Positions 27,242 to 35,303 of a DNA stretch of 64,000 nt are shown here, in pieces (within the stretch, counting starts at the first letter, position 1; every line of letters begins with the position of its first letter). The position numbers and the translations under genes are program-made. Under the pieces are notes generated by a model. That model made no database searches. It was not told the DNA's origin and saw only the letters and a program-made list of their open reading frames with translations. Source of the stretch: Psychroserpens algicola (GTDB lineage: Bacteria; Bacteroidota; Bacteroidia; Flavobacteriales; Flavobacteriaceae); NCBI RefSeq assembly GCF_014526325.1, contig NZ_JACNMJ010000002.1, forward strand, positions 124,001 to 188,000, in the 5' to 3' direction.

Positions 27242-27835
27242 ATGAAAAAAGTACTTATTCTTTTTGCACATCCGAAGTTTGAAAAATCCAGAGCTAATGC
27301 TGCTTTAATTGAACGCTTAAAAGATAAGGCACATGTGACCTTTCACGACTTATATGAGCATTATCCCAACTTTCATATTGATGTACAGCGCGAACAGGAA
27401 TTACTAGTACAGCACGATATCATCATTTGGCATCATCCTTTGTATTGGTATAGTAGTCCTGCGATTTTAAAACAATGGAAAGATTTGGTTTTAGAGTTTA
27501 ACTGGGCTTACGGACCAAAAGGGAAAGTGCTTCAAAATAAAACTATTTTTAACGTTATTACGACTGGTGGTTCACGAGAAGTATATTGTTCTGAAGGGTA
27601 TAATACCTTTACGATTAACGAGTTTTTAAGACCTTATGAACAAACTGCCAATTTGTGTGGCATGCGCTATTTGCCGCCATTTGCAGTCATGGGAACGCAT
27701 CATTTATCGGATGAAGATCTACTGAATTATGCCAACCAATACGAACAGCTCATAGATTTACTCCAGGGCGATTTTAATGCGACACAGTTATCAAATTGCT
27801 TTTTTCTTAACGATTTAGAAATTTTAACGGTTTAA
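27242..27835 (+). CDS. KefF/KefG-like NAD(P)H flavin oxidoreductase
   Basis: 197 aa with a flavodoxin-like fold: VLILFAHPKFEKSRANAALI (phosphate loop region), QHDIIIWHHPLYWYSSPAIL and FNVITTGGSREVY, all typical of the NQO1/MdaB/KefF family. It lies 3 bp upstream of a Kef-type antiporter gene. In E. coli, KefF and KefG are oxidoreductases that bind to and activate KefC and KefB during electrophile stress, so the same pairing is expected here. Confidence 0.88.
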   Translation: MKKVLILFAHPKFEKSRANAALIERLKDKAHVTFHDLYEHYPNFHIDVQREQELLVQHDIIIWHHPLYWYSSPAILKQWKDLVLEFNWAYGPKGKVLQNKTIFNVITTGGSREVYCSEGYNTFTINEFLRPYEQTANLCGMRYLPPFAVMGTHHLSDEDLLNYANQYEQLIDLLQGDFNATQLSNCFFLNDLEILTV

Positions 27836-27838
27836 ATT

Positions 27839-29728
27839 ATGTCTGGAAGTTTACTATTTGAAGCCATCGTTTTTTTAGCTGGAGCCATTATTTGTGTGTC
27901 CTTAGCTAAGCGATTGGGCTTAAGTTCGGTGATTGGGTATTTATTGGCAGGCGTTTTAATTGGGCCTTACGTTTTCGGATTTATTGGAGAAGAAGGAGAG
28001 GACATACTTCATTTTGCCGAATTTGGCGTTGTTGTTATGCTGTTTTTAATCGGATTAGAAATCGAACCCAAAAATTTCTGGAATATGCGGAAATCAATTC
28101 TGGGAATGGGAGGCATACAGGTCACATTAACCATAGCGCTAACTTATATATTTTTTGCAATTATGGGTTTTGAATGGCAAGTAGCTTTAACCGTTGGAAT
28201 GGCAGTAGCCCTATCATCAACAGCAATAGCCTTACAAACTATTAAGGAAAAAGGCTTGATGAATACGACCTTCGGGTCAAGTTCCTTTTCGATATTACTC
28301 TTTCAGGATATCATTGTAATATTTATGATTGGTGCGTTACCATTACTATCTAATTCGTCAGATATTACTGAAGGTGATACAGCTCATACTACAGGGACTT
28401 TAATTGAGAGTTTACCAATTGGATTACAAACCTTAGCCATTATTTTATCGGTTGTAGTCATAGTATTAGCAGGTCGTTTTGTAGTGGTGCCAATGCTTCG
28501 AAAAGTAGCCAAAACAGGTGTTAGAGAGTTATTAATTGCCGCTGCATTTTTAATCGTATTTGGCATTTCATATTTAATGGAATTTGTTGGCTTAAGTCCA
28601 GCATTAGGTGCTTTTTTAGGTGGTGTCGTTTTATCTACTAGCGAATTTAAACACGAACTGGAAAGTACGCTTGAACCTTTTAAAAATTTACTACTCGGAC
28701 TCTTTTTTATGGCTGTTGGTGCGTCCATCAACTTTGTGGTTATTGCTAAAAGTCCGTTGACCATTGGTGGCATTTTGCTTGCCATTGTTATTATTAAAGC
28801 ACTGGTGTTATTTATAACAGGACGTATTTTTAAACTGAAATTAGACCAAAATGTACTGCTGACGTTTAGTTTAGCGCAAGTTGGTGAATTTGCCTTTGTA
28901 TTATTGTCTTTCGCTTTTCAGTTAAACATTTTAGAACAAGAACAAATGGATATGATGCTTGTGGTGACAGCCGTATCGATGTCTTTAACACCAATTTTAG
29001 CATTGCTAAATGAGCGTTTAATTCTTCCGAAAATAGGAACTAAAGAATTGATAAAACGCCCAATGGATCATATCGCTAAATCGCAAAAAGTGATCTTGGT
29101 TGGTTTCGGACATTTTGGAAGTACAATTGGTCGTTTTTTACGTTCGCATGGTGTTGAAGCCACGATATTAGACTTTGATTCTAATCGTGTGGATTTCCTG
29201 AGAAAGATGGGATTTGAAGTGTATTATGGTGATGCTACACGTCAAGATTTACTGGAATCTGCAGGAATTGCCGAAGCCAAACTACTGATTTGCGCCACCA
29301 ATAAAGTGTCCGTAGCAAAAGCCATAACAAAAATTGTCAAGGAAAAATATCCGCATGTAGGACTTATGGTACGTTCTAAAAACAGGTACGATGCATATGA
29401 ATTATTAAATCTCGATGTTCATAATATTTATCGTGAAACTCTAGATACATCGTTAACTTTGGCTAGCGATGCTTTGAGTAAGTTAGGTTTCAGAAAATAT
29501 ACATTGAATCGTCAGGTTCAAAATTTTATTAAATATGACGAAGCTAGTTTAAGACGTTTAGCAACAGAGCCGAAACGTGACGACGACTATATTTTTAAAG
29601 CGCGTAAAGAACTCGAGCAACAAGAAAAGTTGCTAGAAAATGATTTTAAACGTGGCATTGTAGCTTACGATAATCATTGGGATAGTGATCATATACGAAA
29701 GCAATTAGAAAAATCTAATGAAGCGTAA
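27839..29728 (+). CDS. Kef-type CPA2 cation:proton antiporter with RCK domain
   Basis: 629 aa. The N-terminal ~385 residues are a 12-13 helix CPA2 antiporter domain (AKRLGLSSVIGYLLAGVLIG, FLIGLEIEPKNFW, FQDIIVIFMIGALP, GAFLGGVVLS). Residues ~415-530 are an RCK/TrkA-N domain (VILVGFGHFGSTIGRFL, YYGDATRQDLLESAG) that binds nucleotide. An acidic/basic helical tail follows. It should export K+ in exchange for H+ to acidify the cytoplasm when electrophiles deplete thiols. The first strand lies 3 bp after the KefF-like partner, so the pair is translationally linked. Confidence 0.92.
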   Translation: MSGSLLFEAIVFLAGAIICVSLAKRLGLSSVIGYLLAGVLIGPYVFGFIGEEGEDILHFAEFGVVVMLFLIGLEIEPKNFWNMRKSILGMGGIQVTLTIALTYIFFAIMGFEWQVALTVGMAVALSSTAIALQTIKEKGLMNTTFGSSSFSILLFQDIIVIFMIGALPLLSNSSDITEGDTAHTTGTLIESLPIGLQTLAIILSVVVIVLAGRFVVVPMLRKVAKTGVRELLIAAAFLIVFGISYLMEFVGLSPALGAFLGGVVLSTSEFKHELESTLEPFKNLLLGLFFMAVGASINFVVIAKSPLTIGGILLAIVIIKALVLFITGRIFKLKLDQNVLLTFSLAQVGEFAFVLLSFAFQLNILEQEQMDMMLVVTAVSMSLTPILALLNERLILPKIGTKELIKRPMDHIAKSQKVILVGFGHFGSTIGRFLRSHGVEATILDFDSNRVDFLRKMGFEVYYGDATRQDLLESAGIAEAKLLICATNKVSVAKAITKIVKEKYPHVGLMVRSKNRYDAYELLNLDVHNIYRETLDTSLTLASDALSKLGFRKYTLNRQVQNFIKYDEASLRRLATEPKRDDDYIFKARKELEQQEKLLENDFKRGIVAYDNHWDSDHIRKQLEKSNEA

Positions 29729-29887
29729 ACTTTTAAAATTTATTAAACGAAATCAGCATTACTTAAGATTAAACTTTTAAATACCAATTTAGCTATCGTA
29801 TTCTACAGTTCAGTAGTTTTTTATTTTTATCATAGTTTCCATTTTAGATATTTGTACTATACATTTTAAATAACTCAATTTCATAAA

Positions 29888-30946
29888 ATGGTAAGCACTT
29901 TAAGAAAAACCTCAAAAGGCAAACAAATATTTAGAATAGTTTTACTTGTTGGAACTTTTATTTCCTTATGGTTTGTTCCGTGGATTTTAGTAAAAGCTTG
30001 GATATTGCCATTACCAGACACCGTTCAAGAGCAAGTAGATCAAACCTTGAGTTATGGCTTTGATGGCGTAATTGTATATGTTGATGAAGCTGGAAAGCCT
30101 CCTGCATTTTACACAGCTGGTTATCATAATAAAGAAGAGAAAATTCCAGCCAAACCAAACGCCTTATTTAAAATCGCCAGTATTAGCAAGCTCTATGTCG
30201 CTGTTGCCATTACTAAACTAGCAAATGAAAATCGTATATCCTTAGAAAAAACAGTAGCAGATTACTTTCCAGAACTCGTGGGAAGACTTGAAAATTCAGA
30301 TAAGATTACCTTGCGAATGCTGGTGAAGCACCGAAGTGGTATTCCAAATTTTACAGACAATCCAGAGTTTTGGAAAAACCAACCCAACACCAATATCGAC
30401 GTGCTTCAATATGCACTCGATTTACCTGCCAACTTTGAGCCCAACGAAGATTATGGCTATTCTAATACCAATTATTTATTGCTTTCAAGAATCATTGAGC
30501 AAGTTACAGGAGGTCCGCGTCAAGAGTATTTCAACAAGGAAATTTTAATACCTCTTGGACTAAAAAACACGTTTGGTTCTCTTGATGACATAAACAATAT
30601 AGATGATGTTATGAGTGGATATTATGTGGGAATTGAAAAGGACTTTAAAAACGAGAATAATGGCATGATGATAGCTACAGCTGAAGATGTTGGCATCTTT
30701 TTAAGAGCTTTAAACGATGGTTCATTACTCAATGAAAAAGAAATGAAACTCTACAGTTCGCTTTATGAGTTTAATCATGGCGGATTGGCGCCAGGCTACC
30801 AATGTATGGCAGAATACCATAAAGATATTGATGCTGTTGTCATTCAATTTATGAATACCACCGATTTTGAAGGCTACCAGTGGAATTTGTTAGAAATAAC
30901 CCACAGTCGTGTGGTCAAGATCTTACGTAAAGCTAAGGGATTGTGA
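29888..30946 (+). CDS. membrane-anchored serine hydrolase (class C beta-lactamase/PBP-like fold)
   Basis: 352 aa. One N-terminal transmembrane helix (about 17-38) anchors a periplasmic domain of the beta-lactamase-related family. Motif 1 is S98-I-S-K101 (FKIASISKLYVAVAI), motif 2 is Y-S-N (DYGYSNTNYLLLS), and HGG near the C-terminus replaces the KTG/HTG motif. Such proteins hydrolyse esters, amides or D-amino-acid peptides rather than conferring resistance as a rule. It is 160 bp after the antiporter gene and followed by the decayed transporter. Confidence 0.87.
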   Translation: MVSTLRKTSKGKQIFRIVLLVGTFISLWFVPWILVKAWILPLPDTVQEQVDQTLSYGFDGVIVYVDEAGKPPAFYTAGYHNKEEKIPAKPNALFKIASISKLYVAVAITKLANENRISLEKTVADYFPELVGRLENSDKITLRMLVKHRSGIPNFTDNPEFWKNQPNTNIDVLQYALDLPANFEPNEDYGYSNTNYLLLSRIIEQVTGGPRQEYFNKEILIPLGLKNTFGSLDDINNIDDVMSGYYVGIEKDFKNENNGMMIATAEDVGIFLRALNDGSLLNEKEMKLYSSLYEFNHGGLAPGYQCMAEYHKDIDAVVIQFMNTTDFEGYQWNLLEITHSRVVKILRKAKGL

Positions 30947-31022
30947 TATGACATTGAACAACCGTTAGAGTATATCAATAATTAAAAAGTATTTTTATAT
31001 GATTATTAAGACGAATACAATT

Positions 31023-31365
31023 ATGAATAAAAAACATACTTATTGCTAATCACCATCATTTCTGCTTTAGGTGGTCTTTTATTTGGTTATGATACAGGCG
31101 TCATCTAATGGTGCTCAATTTTATTTTAGTAAGTACTTCGAATTGAGTGATGCCTTAAAAGGCTGGGTCGTTGGAAGCGCACTTTTAGGGTGTTTTGTCG
31201 GTGACATCATCGCAGGAAAATTAAGTATTAAATAGGGCGAAAAAATTCGCTCATCATATTAGCACTCCTTTTTACGGTCTCTGCATTTGGATCAGGATTG
31301 CCAAGTATGTTTCCCGAAACTGTGACAGTGCTGGTTATCTTTAGGATTATTGGTGGTTTAGGTAA
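31023..31365 (+). pseudogene. decayed N-terminal fragment of an MFS sugar:proton symporter
   Basis: When frames are joined, the translation reads as a sugar porter start: LLITIISALGGLLFGYDTGV, GAQFYFSKYFELSDALKGWV, GSALLGCFVGDIIAGKLSI, LLFTVSAFGSGLPSMFPE, VIFRIIGGLG. At least three lesions are visible: a lost base after the sixth or seventh codon, a change giving TAA at GVI-stop around 31109, and a lost base after KLSIK giving TAG at about 31234. Only about 115 of the ~450 residues expected of a XylE-like porter remain; the rest has been deleted at the junction with the dispersed repeat. Confidence 0.8.
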
Positions 31366-31370
31366 CTTGA

Positions 31371-31474
31371 GTTTTTTTAGCGAAGGCGAATAGGAGAGGA
31401 GAGAAAATCGAACTTGAAAGATTCACGGTTTCTTATGAGCTTTAGCTATACATGAGGAATATGTGTAAAATGGA
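31371..31474 (+). repeat. dispersed ~100-bp repeat, copy A
   Basis: This starts with a T run, then GGAG, AAATCGAACTTG, AGATTC, TTTCTTATGAGCTTTAGC, TATACATGAGGAATATGTGT. It aligns along its whole length with 34910-35011 in the same orientation, at roughly 70 percent identity by eye. The two copies bracket the AraC-fusion, lipoprotein and FAD-oxidase genes. No reading frame and no known element recognised. Confidence 0.6.
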
Positions 31475-31664
31475 CTATAACTCACTTTCTATCTGCAATA
31501 AAAACATTGCTGCTTGCAAGTCTATTTTCATTATCAACTCCTGAAAAAATCACCCGCTTCATTAATACGATTAGCTTTCAAAAAATAGGTTTTAAAATAT
31601 AAGTCAGCTGATTTTATAATTTATACGTTAAAAATTAATGTATATTACATTCAAAATCAACCAG

Positions 31665-32756
31665 ATGCCATTATTTTTAGATTTACACGACCTTCCCGAA
31701 GGTATTACAGCTGCACATGTTGCAGAAATGCACAAAGCAGATTTAAATCTTGAGCACAAATATAATTGTAGAGGATTAACCTATTGGTGTGATGAAGTGA
31801 GAAAAACGGCTTTTTGCTTAATTGAAGCTCCAAATAAACAAGCTCTCATAGATTTGCATGAAAATGCACATGGAGCAATACCTACGCGTATAATTGAGGT
31901 TAATGATACCATAGTTGAATCCTTTTTAGGACGTATTGAAGATCCTGAAAAATCTAAAAATGTAAAGCTTAACATTATTAATGACCCTGCTTTTAGAACC
32001 TTGATGGTTGTAAAACTAAAGACTAAAACTTTAAGAATTAACGACATCAATATCCTAAAAGCTGCGGTTAGAGGCTACAACACCTCTATTAAGACCTTAA
32101 CGTCTCATCATAATGGACGTATAGTAAAACAAGATGCAAATGTCTTTTTAGTCGCTTTTGATTCGGTGACAGATGCTTTGCATTGTGCGATGCAAATTCA
32201 AGAGACACACCATAAAGTCATAACTCCAGATTTAGAATTTAAAATAGGCATTAGTGCTGGCACACCTGTTACTGAAAAAGACAGTATTTTTGAGGATACT
32301 ATAAAATGTGCCGATTATTTAAGCGATATCACTAAAGGTGGTTTTTCAATTTCTTCAGTAGTTAATGACCTCTACGAAGGTGAAAATCAAAATAAACCCT
32401 TAGCAAACACATCTATAAGTGTTCTAAATACGAAGGATGAAGATTTTATAATGCTATTAATGAATTATACAGAACGTATATGGTCGCAAGCCACAATAAG
32501 CGTTAATGATTTTGAAGAAAACTTAGGCTATAGTAAGTCTAAACTTTACAGAACCATGATGACTTTAGTAGGTAAATCTCCTAATACATTTTTAAGAGAT
32601 TATCGTTTAGAGAAAGCTTTAGAATTACTCGAAAAACAACATAATAACATATCTGAGATAGCTTATCAAACAGGCTTTAGTAGTCCTGCATATTTTTCAA
32701 AATGTTTCCATAAAAAATACGGAATACTGCCTTCAAATTTCACATCTAAAAAATAA
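31665..32756 (+). CDS. DUF4242 - cyclase-like - AraC three-domain regulator
   Basis: About 363 aa from the ATG at 31665, chosen because MPLFLDLHDLPEGITAAHVA is the normal start of DUF4242; an in-frame ATG nine codons upstream exists. Residues 1-~85 are DUF4242, a small nickel-binding ferredoxin-like fold. The middle ~150 residues resemble a class III nucleotide cyclase homology domain (TLMVVKLKTKTLRI, HNGRIVKQDANVFLVAFDSV, ALHCAMQIQE, LEFKIGISAGTPV) without the catalytic metal aspartates. The C-terminus is an AraC HTH pair (LGYSKSKLYRTMMTLVGKSP, ISEIAYQTGFSSPAYFSKCF). A 21-bp-spaced direct repeat lies downstream in front of the next gene, its likely target. Confidence 0.85.
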   Translation: MPLFLDLHDLPEGITAAHVAEMHKADLNLEHKYNCRGLTYWCDEVRKTAFCLIEAPNKQALIDLHENAHGAIPTRIIEVNDTIVESFLGRIEDPEKSKNVKLNIINDPAFRTLMVVKLKTKTLRINDINILKAAVRGYNTSIKTLTSHHNGRIVKQDANVFLVAFDSVTDALHCAMQIQETHHKVITPDLEFKIGISAGTPVTEKDSIFEDTIKCADYLSDITKGGFSISSVVNDLYEGENQNKPLANTSISVLNTKDEDFIMLLMNYTERIWSQATISVNDFEENLGYSKSKLYRTMMTLVGKSPNTFLRDYRLEKALELLEKQHNNISEIAYQTGFSSPAYFSKCFHKKYGILPSNFTSKK

Positions 32757-32794
32757 GCAACTATATATCAATTAGTTGAAGCTAAATTTACTAC

Positions 32795-32828
32795 TGGTCT
32801 AAAAGTACTTTTATTTGGTCTAAATGTA
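32795..32828 (+). promoter_or_regulatory. tandem AraC-type binding site 2
   Basis: TGGTCTAAAAGTA at 32795 and TGGTCTAAATGTA at 32816 differ at one base and have a 21-bp pitch. The proximal copy starts 37 bp upstream of the -7 box TAATTTTG, exactly 10 bp further than at the site near 24.4 kb. Confidence 0.6.
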
Positions 32829-32852
32829 GAATTACACATTATTTTTCTATTC

Positions 32853-32860
32853 TAATTTTG
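32853..32860 (+). promoter_or_regulatory. -7 promoter box for the NTF2-like lipoprotein gene
   Basis: TAATTTTG lies 26 bp upstream of the start codon at 32886. There is no TTG at -33, consistent with activator dependence. Confidence 0.5.
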
Positions 32861-32885
32861 TTGAAAACCAAAAACATATAAAATT

Positions 32886-33389
32886 ATGAACACAAAATTA
32901 GCAGTAGTATTGATGATGATTTTTTCAATTATAATCATAGGATGTGACAACGAAGATGATAACAACCAAATAAATAATCGTGATATTATCACATATGAAT
33001 TCCCAGAAGAGAAACAAGAAGTCATGGACACTTTCGGAGCTATAGCACAAAGCATTATTGATGGCGATATGGATCAACTTATTTCCTTTCATGCTTATAG
33101 TCCGAAATTTACAGAATTTAAAAATGGAGAGCCAAGAAATGGCGCTGCAGCGAATGAAGCACACGAACGTAACGTTTTTGGAGCTGTAACTGAAGTCGTA
33201 AAGTTTGATGCCAATGATTTGCAAATTGCCGTTTATGGAGACGTGGCTAATTTAACCTTCCATTCCGATTTTCACTTAAGGTTTGGAGACGATTTAGTAA
33301 TTGTTAACGATCAAATCACACTATTATTTGTGAAGACCAGTAACGGCTGGAAAATGGTACACGAACACCATTCACCTTTAACATCATAA
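32886..33389 (+). CDS. NTF2/SnoaL-like lipoprotein
   Basis: 167 aa. A lipoprotein signal ends in the lipobox IIGC (C20), followed by an acidic, asparagine-rich linker. The remaining ~120 residues match the SnoaL/DUF4440 NTF2-like fold: a helix pair (VMDTFGAIAQSIIDGDMDQL), then strands ending TLLFVKTSNGWKMVHEHHSP. NTF2-like folds bind small hydrophobic ligands or act as simple enzymes. It lies 42 bp upstream of an FAD oxidase, likely in one operon under the AraC-fusion regulator. Confidence 0.85.
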   Translation: MNTKLAVVLMMIFSIIIIGCDNEDDNNQINNRDIITYEFPEEKQEVMDTFGAIAQSIIDGDMDQLISFHAYSPKFTEFKNGEPRNGAAANEAHERNVFGAVTEVVKFDANDLQIAVYGDVANLTFHSDFHLRFGDDLVIVNDQITLLFVKTSNGWKMVHEHHSPLTS

Positions 33390-33431
33390 ATCATTAAAAT
33401 TAATCTAAATGATTTATTTTATACATAAAAC

Positions 33432-34820
33432 ATGAAAAAAGCAATTAAAGATATAGATTCTGATACTTTAAAATCCTTTGCATCACAATTAAAAGGGCGT
33501 CTCGTTTTTCCATCAGATGCAACTTATAATGACACACGCAAAGTGTACAATGGCATGATAGATAAACATCCAGGATTATTCGCCATGTGCGAAACTACAG
33601 AAGACGTTATTGCTGCCGTAAATTTTGGAAGAGATAATAATATATTGGTAGCTATACGAGGAGGCGGCCATAATGGTGCTGGTCTGGGGTTATGTGATGA
33701 GGGTTTCGTTATTGATTTATCCGGACTAAAATTTGTGGATGTTGATACAACAAACAATACGGTAAAAGTTGGAGGCGGTAATATTTGGAATGAAGTTGAT
33801 GCGGTCACACACGAGTTTGGCTTAGCAGTACCATCAGGAATGGTATCTTCTACAGGCGTTGGTGGTTTAACCCTTGGAGGAGGTGTTGGCTATTTATCCC
33901 GAAAATATGGACTCACTATAGACAATCTCTTAGAAGCAGAAATGGTTTTAGCAGATGGGAGTTTTGTCACTGTGAATGCTAAAGAACATACAGACCTCTT
34001 TTGGGCAATTAGAGGCGGAGGAGGAAACTTTGGTGTAGTAACATCTTTTAAATTTCAGGCGCATCCTGTAAAGATGATTAAGGGCGGACCAACCTTGTGG
34101 CCCATAGAACGCGTTGAAGAAATTATGGCTTGGTATGACAACTTTTTACAAAATGGACCAGAAGAATTAAGCGGTTTCATAGCCACTATGATCATTCCAG
34201 AATCCCCATTTCCAGCAGAACTACACAACAAACAGTTTTGTGCTATTGTTTGGTGTTACGTTGGTGATCCCAATACATTCGAAGAATTATTCCAACCCGT
34301 TTTAGATTTAAACCCTGTATTTGCTCACGTTGGTGATATGCCATATCCTGCTTTGCAAAGCATGTTTGATGGTCTTTTTCCATCAGGAATGCAATGGTAT
34401 TGGCGAGCAGATTTTTTTGATACTTTAACGCCAGATATTACGGAGCAACACTTAAAATTTGGGTCTAATATACCAACACCATTATCTCAAATGCATTTAT
34501 ATCCAATTAGCGGAGCAGCAAGCAGAGTAGGCGCTAAAGATACGCCTTGGGCATACAGAGGTGCTAAATATGCAGGTGTCATCGTTGGTGTAGATCCCGA
34601 TCCTAAAAATGCAGATAAAATTACCAATTGGTGTAAGGAGTATTGGGAAGCATTACATCCATATTCATCTGGTGGAGCCTATTCTAATTTTATGATGAAC
34701 GAAGGCGAAGATCGTATTAAAGCAAGTTATAAGCATAACTATGAGCGATTATTACAGATTAAAAAGCAGTATGATGCCAATAATTTATTTAGAGTCAACC
34801 AGAATATCAAGCCATCATAA
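33432..34820 (+). CDS. FAD-linked oxidase, berberine-bridge-enzyme type
   Basis: 462 aa, full length. The N-terminal half is a PCMH FAD-binding domain: NILVAIRGGGHNGAGLGLCD carries the histidine (GGGH) that usually holds FAD by an 8-alpha bond, then VGGGNIWNEVD and STGVGGLTLGGGVGYLSRKYG. The cysteine that gives bicovalent FAD in berberine bridge enzymes is absent (SSTGVGG). The C-terminus ends in the BBE motif NNLFRVNQNI. It is cytoplasmic, with no signal peptide. Such enzymes oxidise sugars, alkaloids or phenolics with oxygen; the substrate here is unknown. Confidence 0.9.
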   Translation: MKKAIKDIDSDTLKSFASQLKGRLVFPSDATYNDTRKVYNGMIDKHPGLFAMCETTEDVIAAVNFGRDNNILVAIRGGGHNGAGLGLCDEGFVIDLSGLKFVDVDTTNNTVKVGGGNIWNEVDAVTHEFGLAVPSGMVSSTGVGGLTLGGGVGYLSRKYGLTIDNLLEAEMVLADGSFVTVNAKEHTDLFWAIRGGGGNFGVVTSFKFQAHPVKMIKGGPTLWPIERVEEIMAWYDNFLQNGPEELSGFIATMIIPESPFPAELHNKQFCAIVWCYVGDPNTFEELFQPVLDLNPVFAHVGDMPYPALQSMFDGLFPSGMQWYWRADFFDTLTPDITEQHLKFGSNIPTPLSQMHLYPISGAASRVGAKDTPWAYRGAKYAGVIVGVDPDPKNADKITNWCKEYWEALHPYSSGGAYSNFMMNEGEDRIKASYKHNYERLLQIKKQYDANNLFRVNQNIKPS

Positions 34821-34852
34821 GTCAAAATCATTCCGTTTATAATCGTTATACT

Positions 34853-34882
34853 AAAAAAAGCCATCTCATTGATGGCTTTTTT
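34853..34882 (+). terminator. intrinsic terminator
   Basis: The stem GCCATC / GATGGC with a 6-T tail (and 7 A in front, so it may work both ways) lies 32 bp after the FAD-oxidase stop. It isolates that operon from the defence-like island. Confidence 0.88.
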
Positions 34883-34909
34883 AAATTAAAGCGTGTGTGC
34901 GAGTAAACA

Positions 34910-35011
34910 GTTTTTTACGAACCGTCGGTAGGAGTGTAGTGGAAATCGAACTTGTGAGATTCGCAACTTCTTAAAAGCTATAGGTATATATGAGTGATGT
35001 GTGTGGAATTG
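34910..35011 (+). repeat. dispersed ~100-bp repeat, copy B
   Basis: Second copy of the repeat at 31371-31474: T run, GTAGGAG, GGAAATCGAACTTG, GAGATTC, ACTTCTTAAAAGCTATAGGTA, TATGAGTGATGTGTGTGG. It lies directly upstream of the five-gene island, so it may mark the left junction of an insertion. No coding content is seen between here and 35100. Confidence 0.6.
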
Positions 35012-35099
35012 CAATATGTCTAATGATTAAATTTTATCTCAAATTATGATATATTATTAAATATTAGTACTATTTTTATTTTTCAAATCCCTAAGAATA

Positions 35100-35303
35100 A
35101 TGAATCGCATAAAAGAGGTGCTTGAAGAAAAAGGAATTAAGCAAGTTTGGTTATCTGAAAAGTTGAGTAAAAGCTATAATATGGTTAATTCTTATGTACA
35201 GAATAGAAGACAACCAAGTTTAGAAGATTTGAATAGAATTGCAAATATACTAGATATGGATGTCAAGGATTTAATTGTTTCTAACACAAAAAAGCACTCA
35301 TGA
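35100..35303 (+). CDS. XRE family helix-turn-helix regulator
   Basis: A 67-aa single-domain Cro/CI-type HTH protein: IKQVWLSEKLSKSYNMVNSY forms the scaffold and recognition helices, then LEDLNRIANILDMDVKDLI. It is the size and type of the control proteins that precede restriction-modification genes in Bacteroidota. Its stop overlaps the next start (ATGA at 35300-35303), so the two are translationally coupled. It probably sets expression of the island and may repress its own promoter; no palindromic operator could be singled out upstream. Confidence 0.88.
   Translation: MNRIKEVLEEKGIKQVWLSEKLSKSYNMVNSYVQNRRQPSLEDLNRIANILDMDVKDLIVSNTKKHS

Larger units (their letters stand above)
30947..31637. 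other. 690-bp region without an intact gene
   Basis: This region holds the frameshifted start of a sugar transporter (31023-31365), one copy of a ~100-bp dispersed repeat (31371-31474), and an open 38-codon tail without a start (about 31486-31602, ending EKITRFINTISFQKIGFKI and stop) that may be the remnant of another gene. Nothing intact is encoded; it reads as a scar of deletions. Confidence 0.6.

Noticed and set aside
28384-28785. Minus-strand ORF of 133 codons in the Kef antiporter gene
   Set aside because: Antisense shadow with no protein-like pattern.
29888-30946. Antibiotic-resistance class C beta-lactamase
   Set aside because: It is membrane-anchored and short, with HGG in place of the usual third motif; it fits the broader serine-hydrolase family better.
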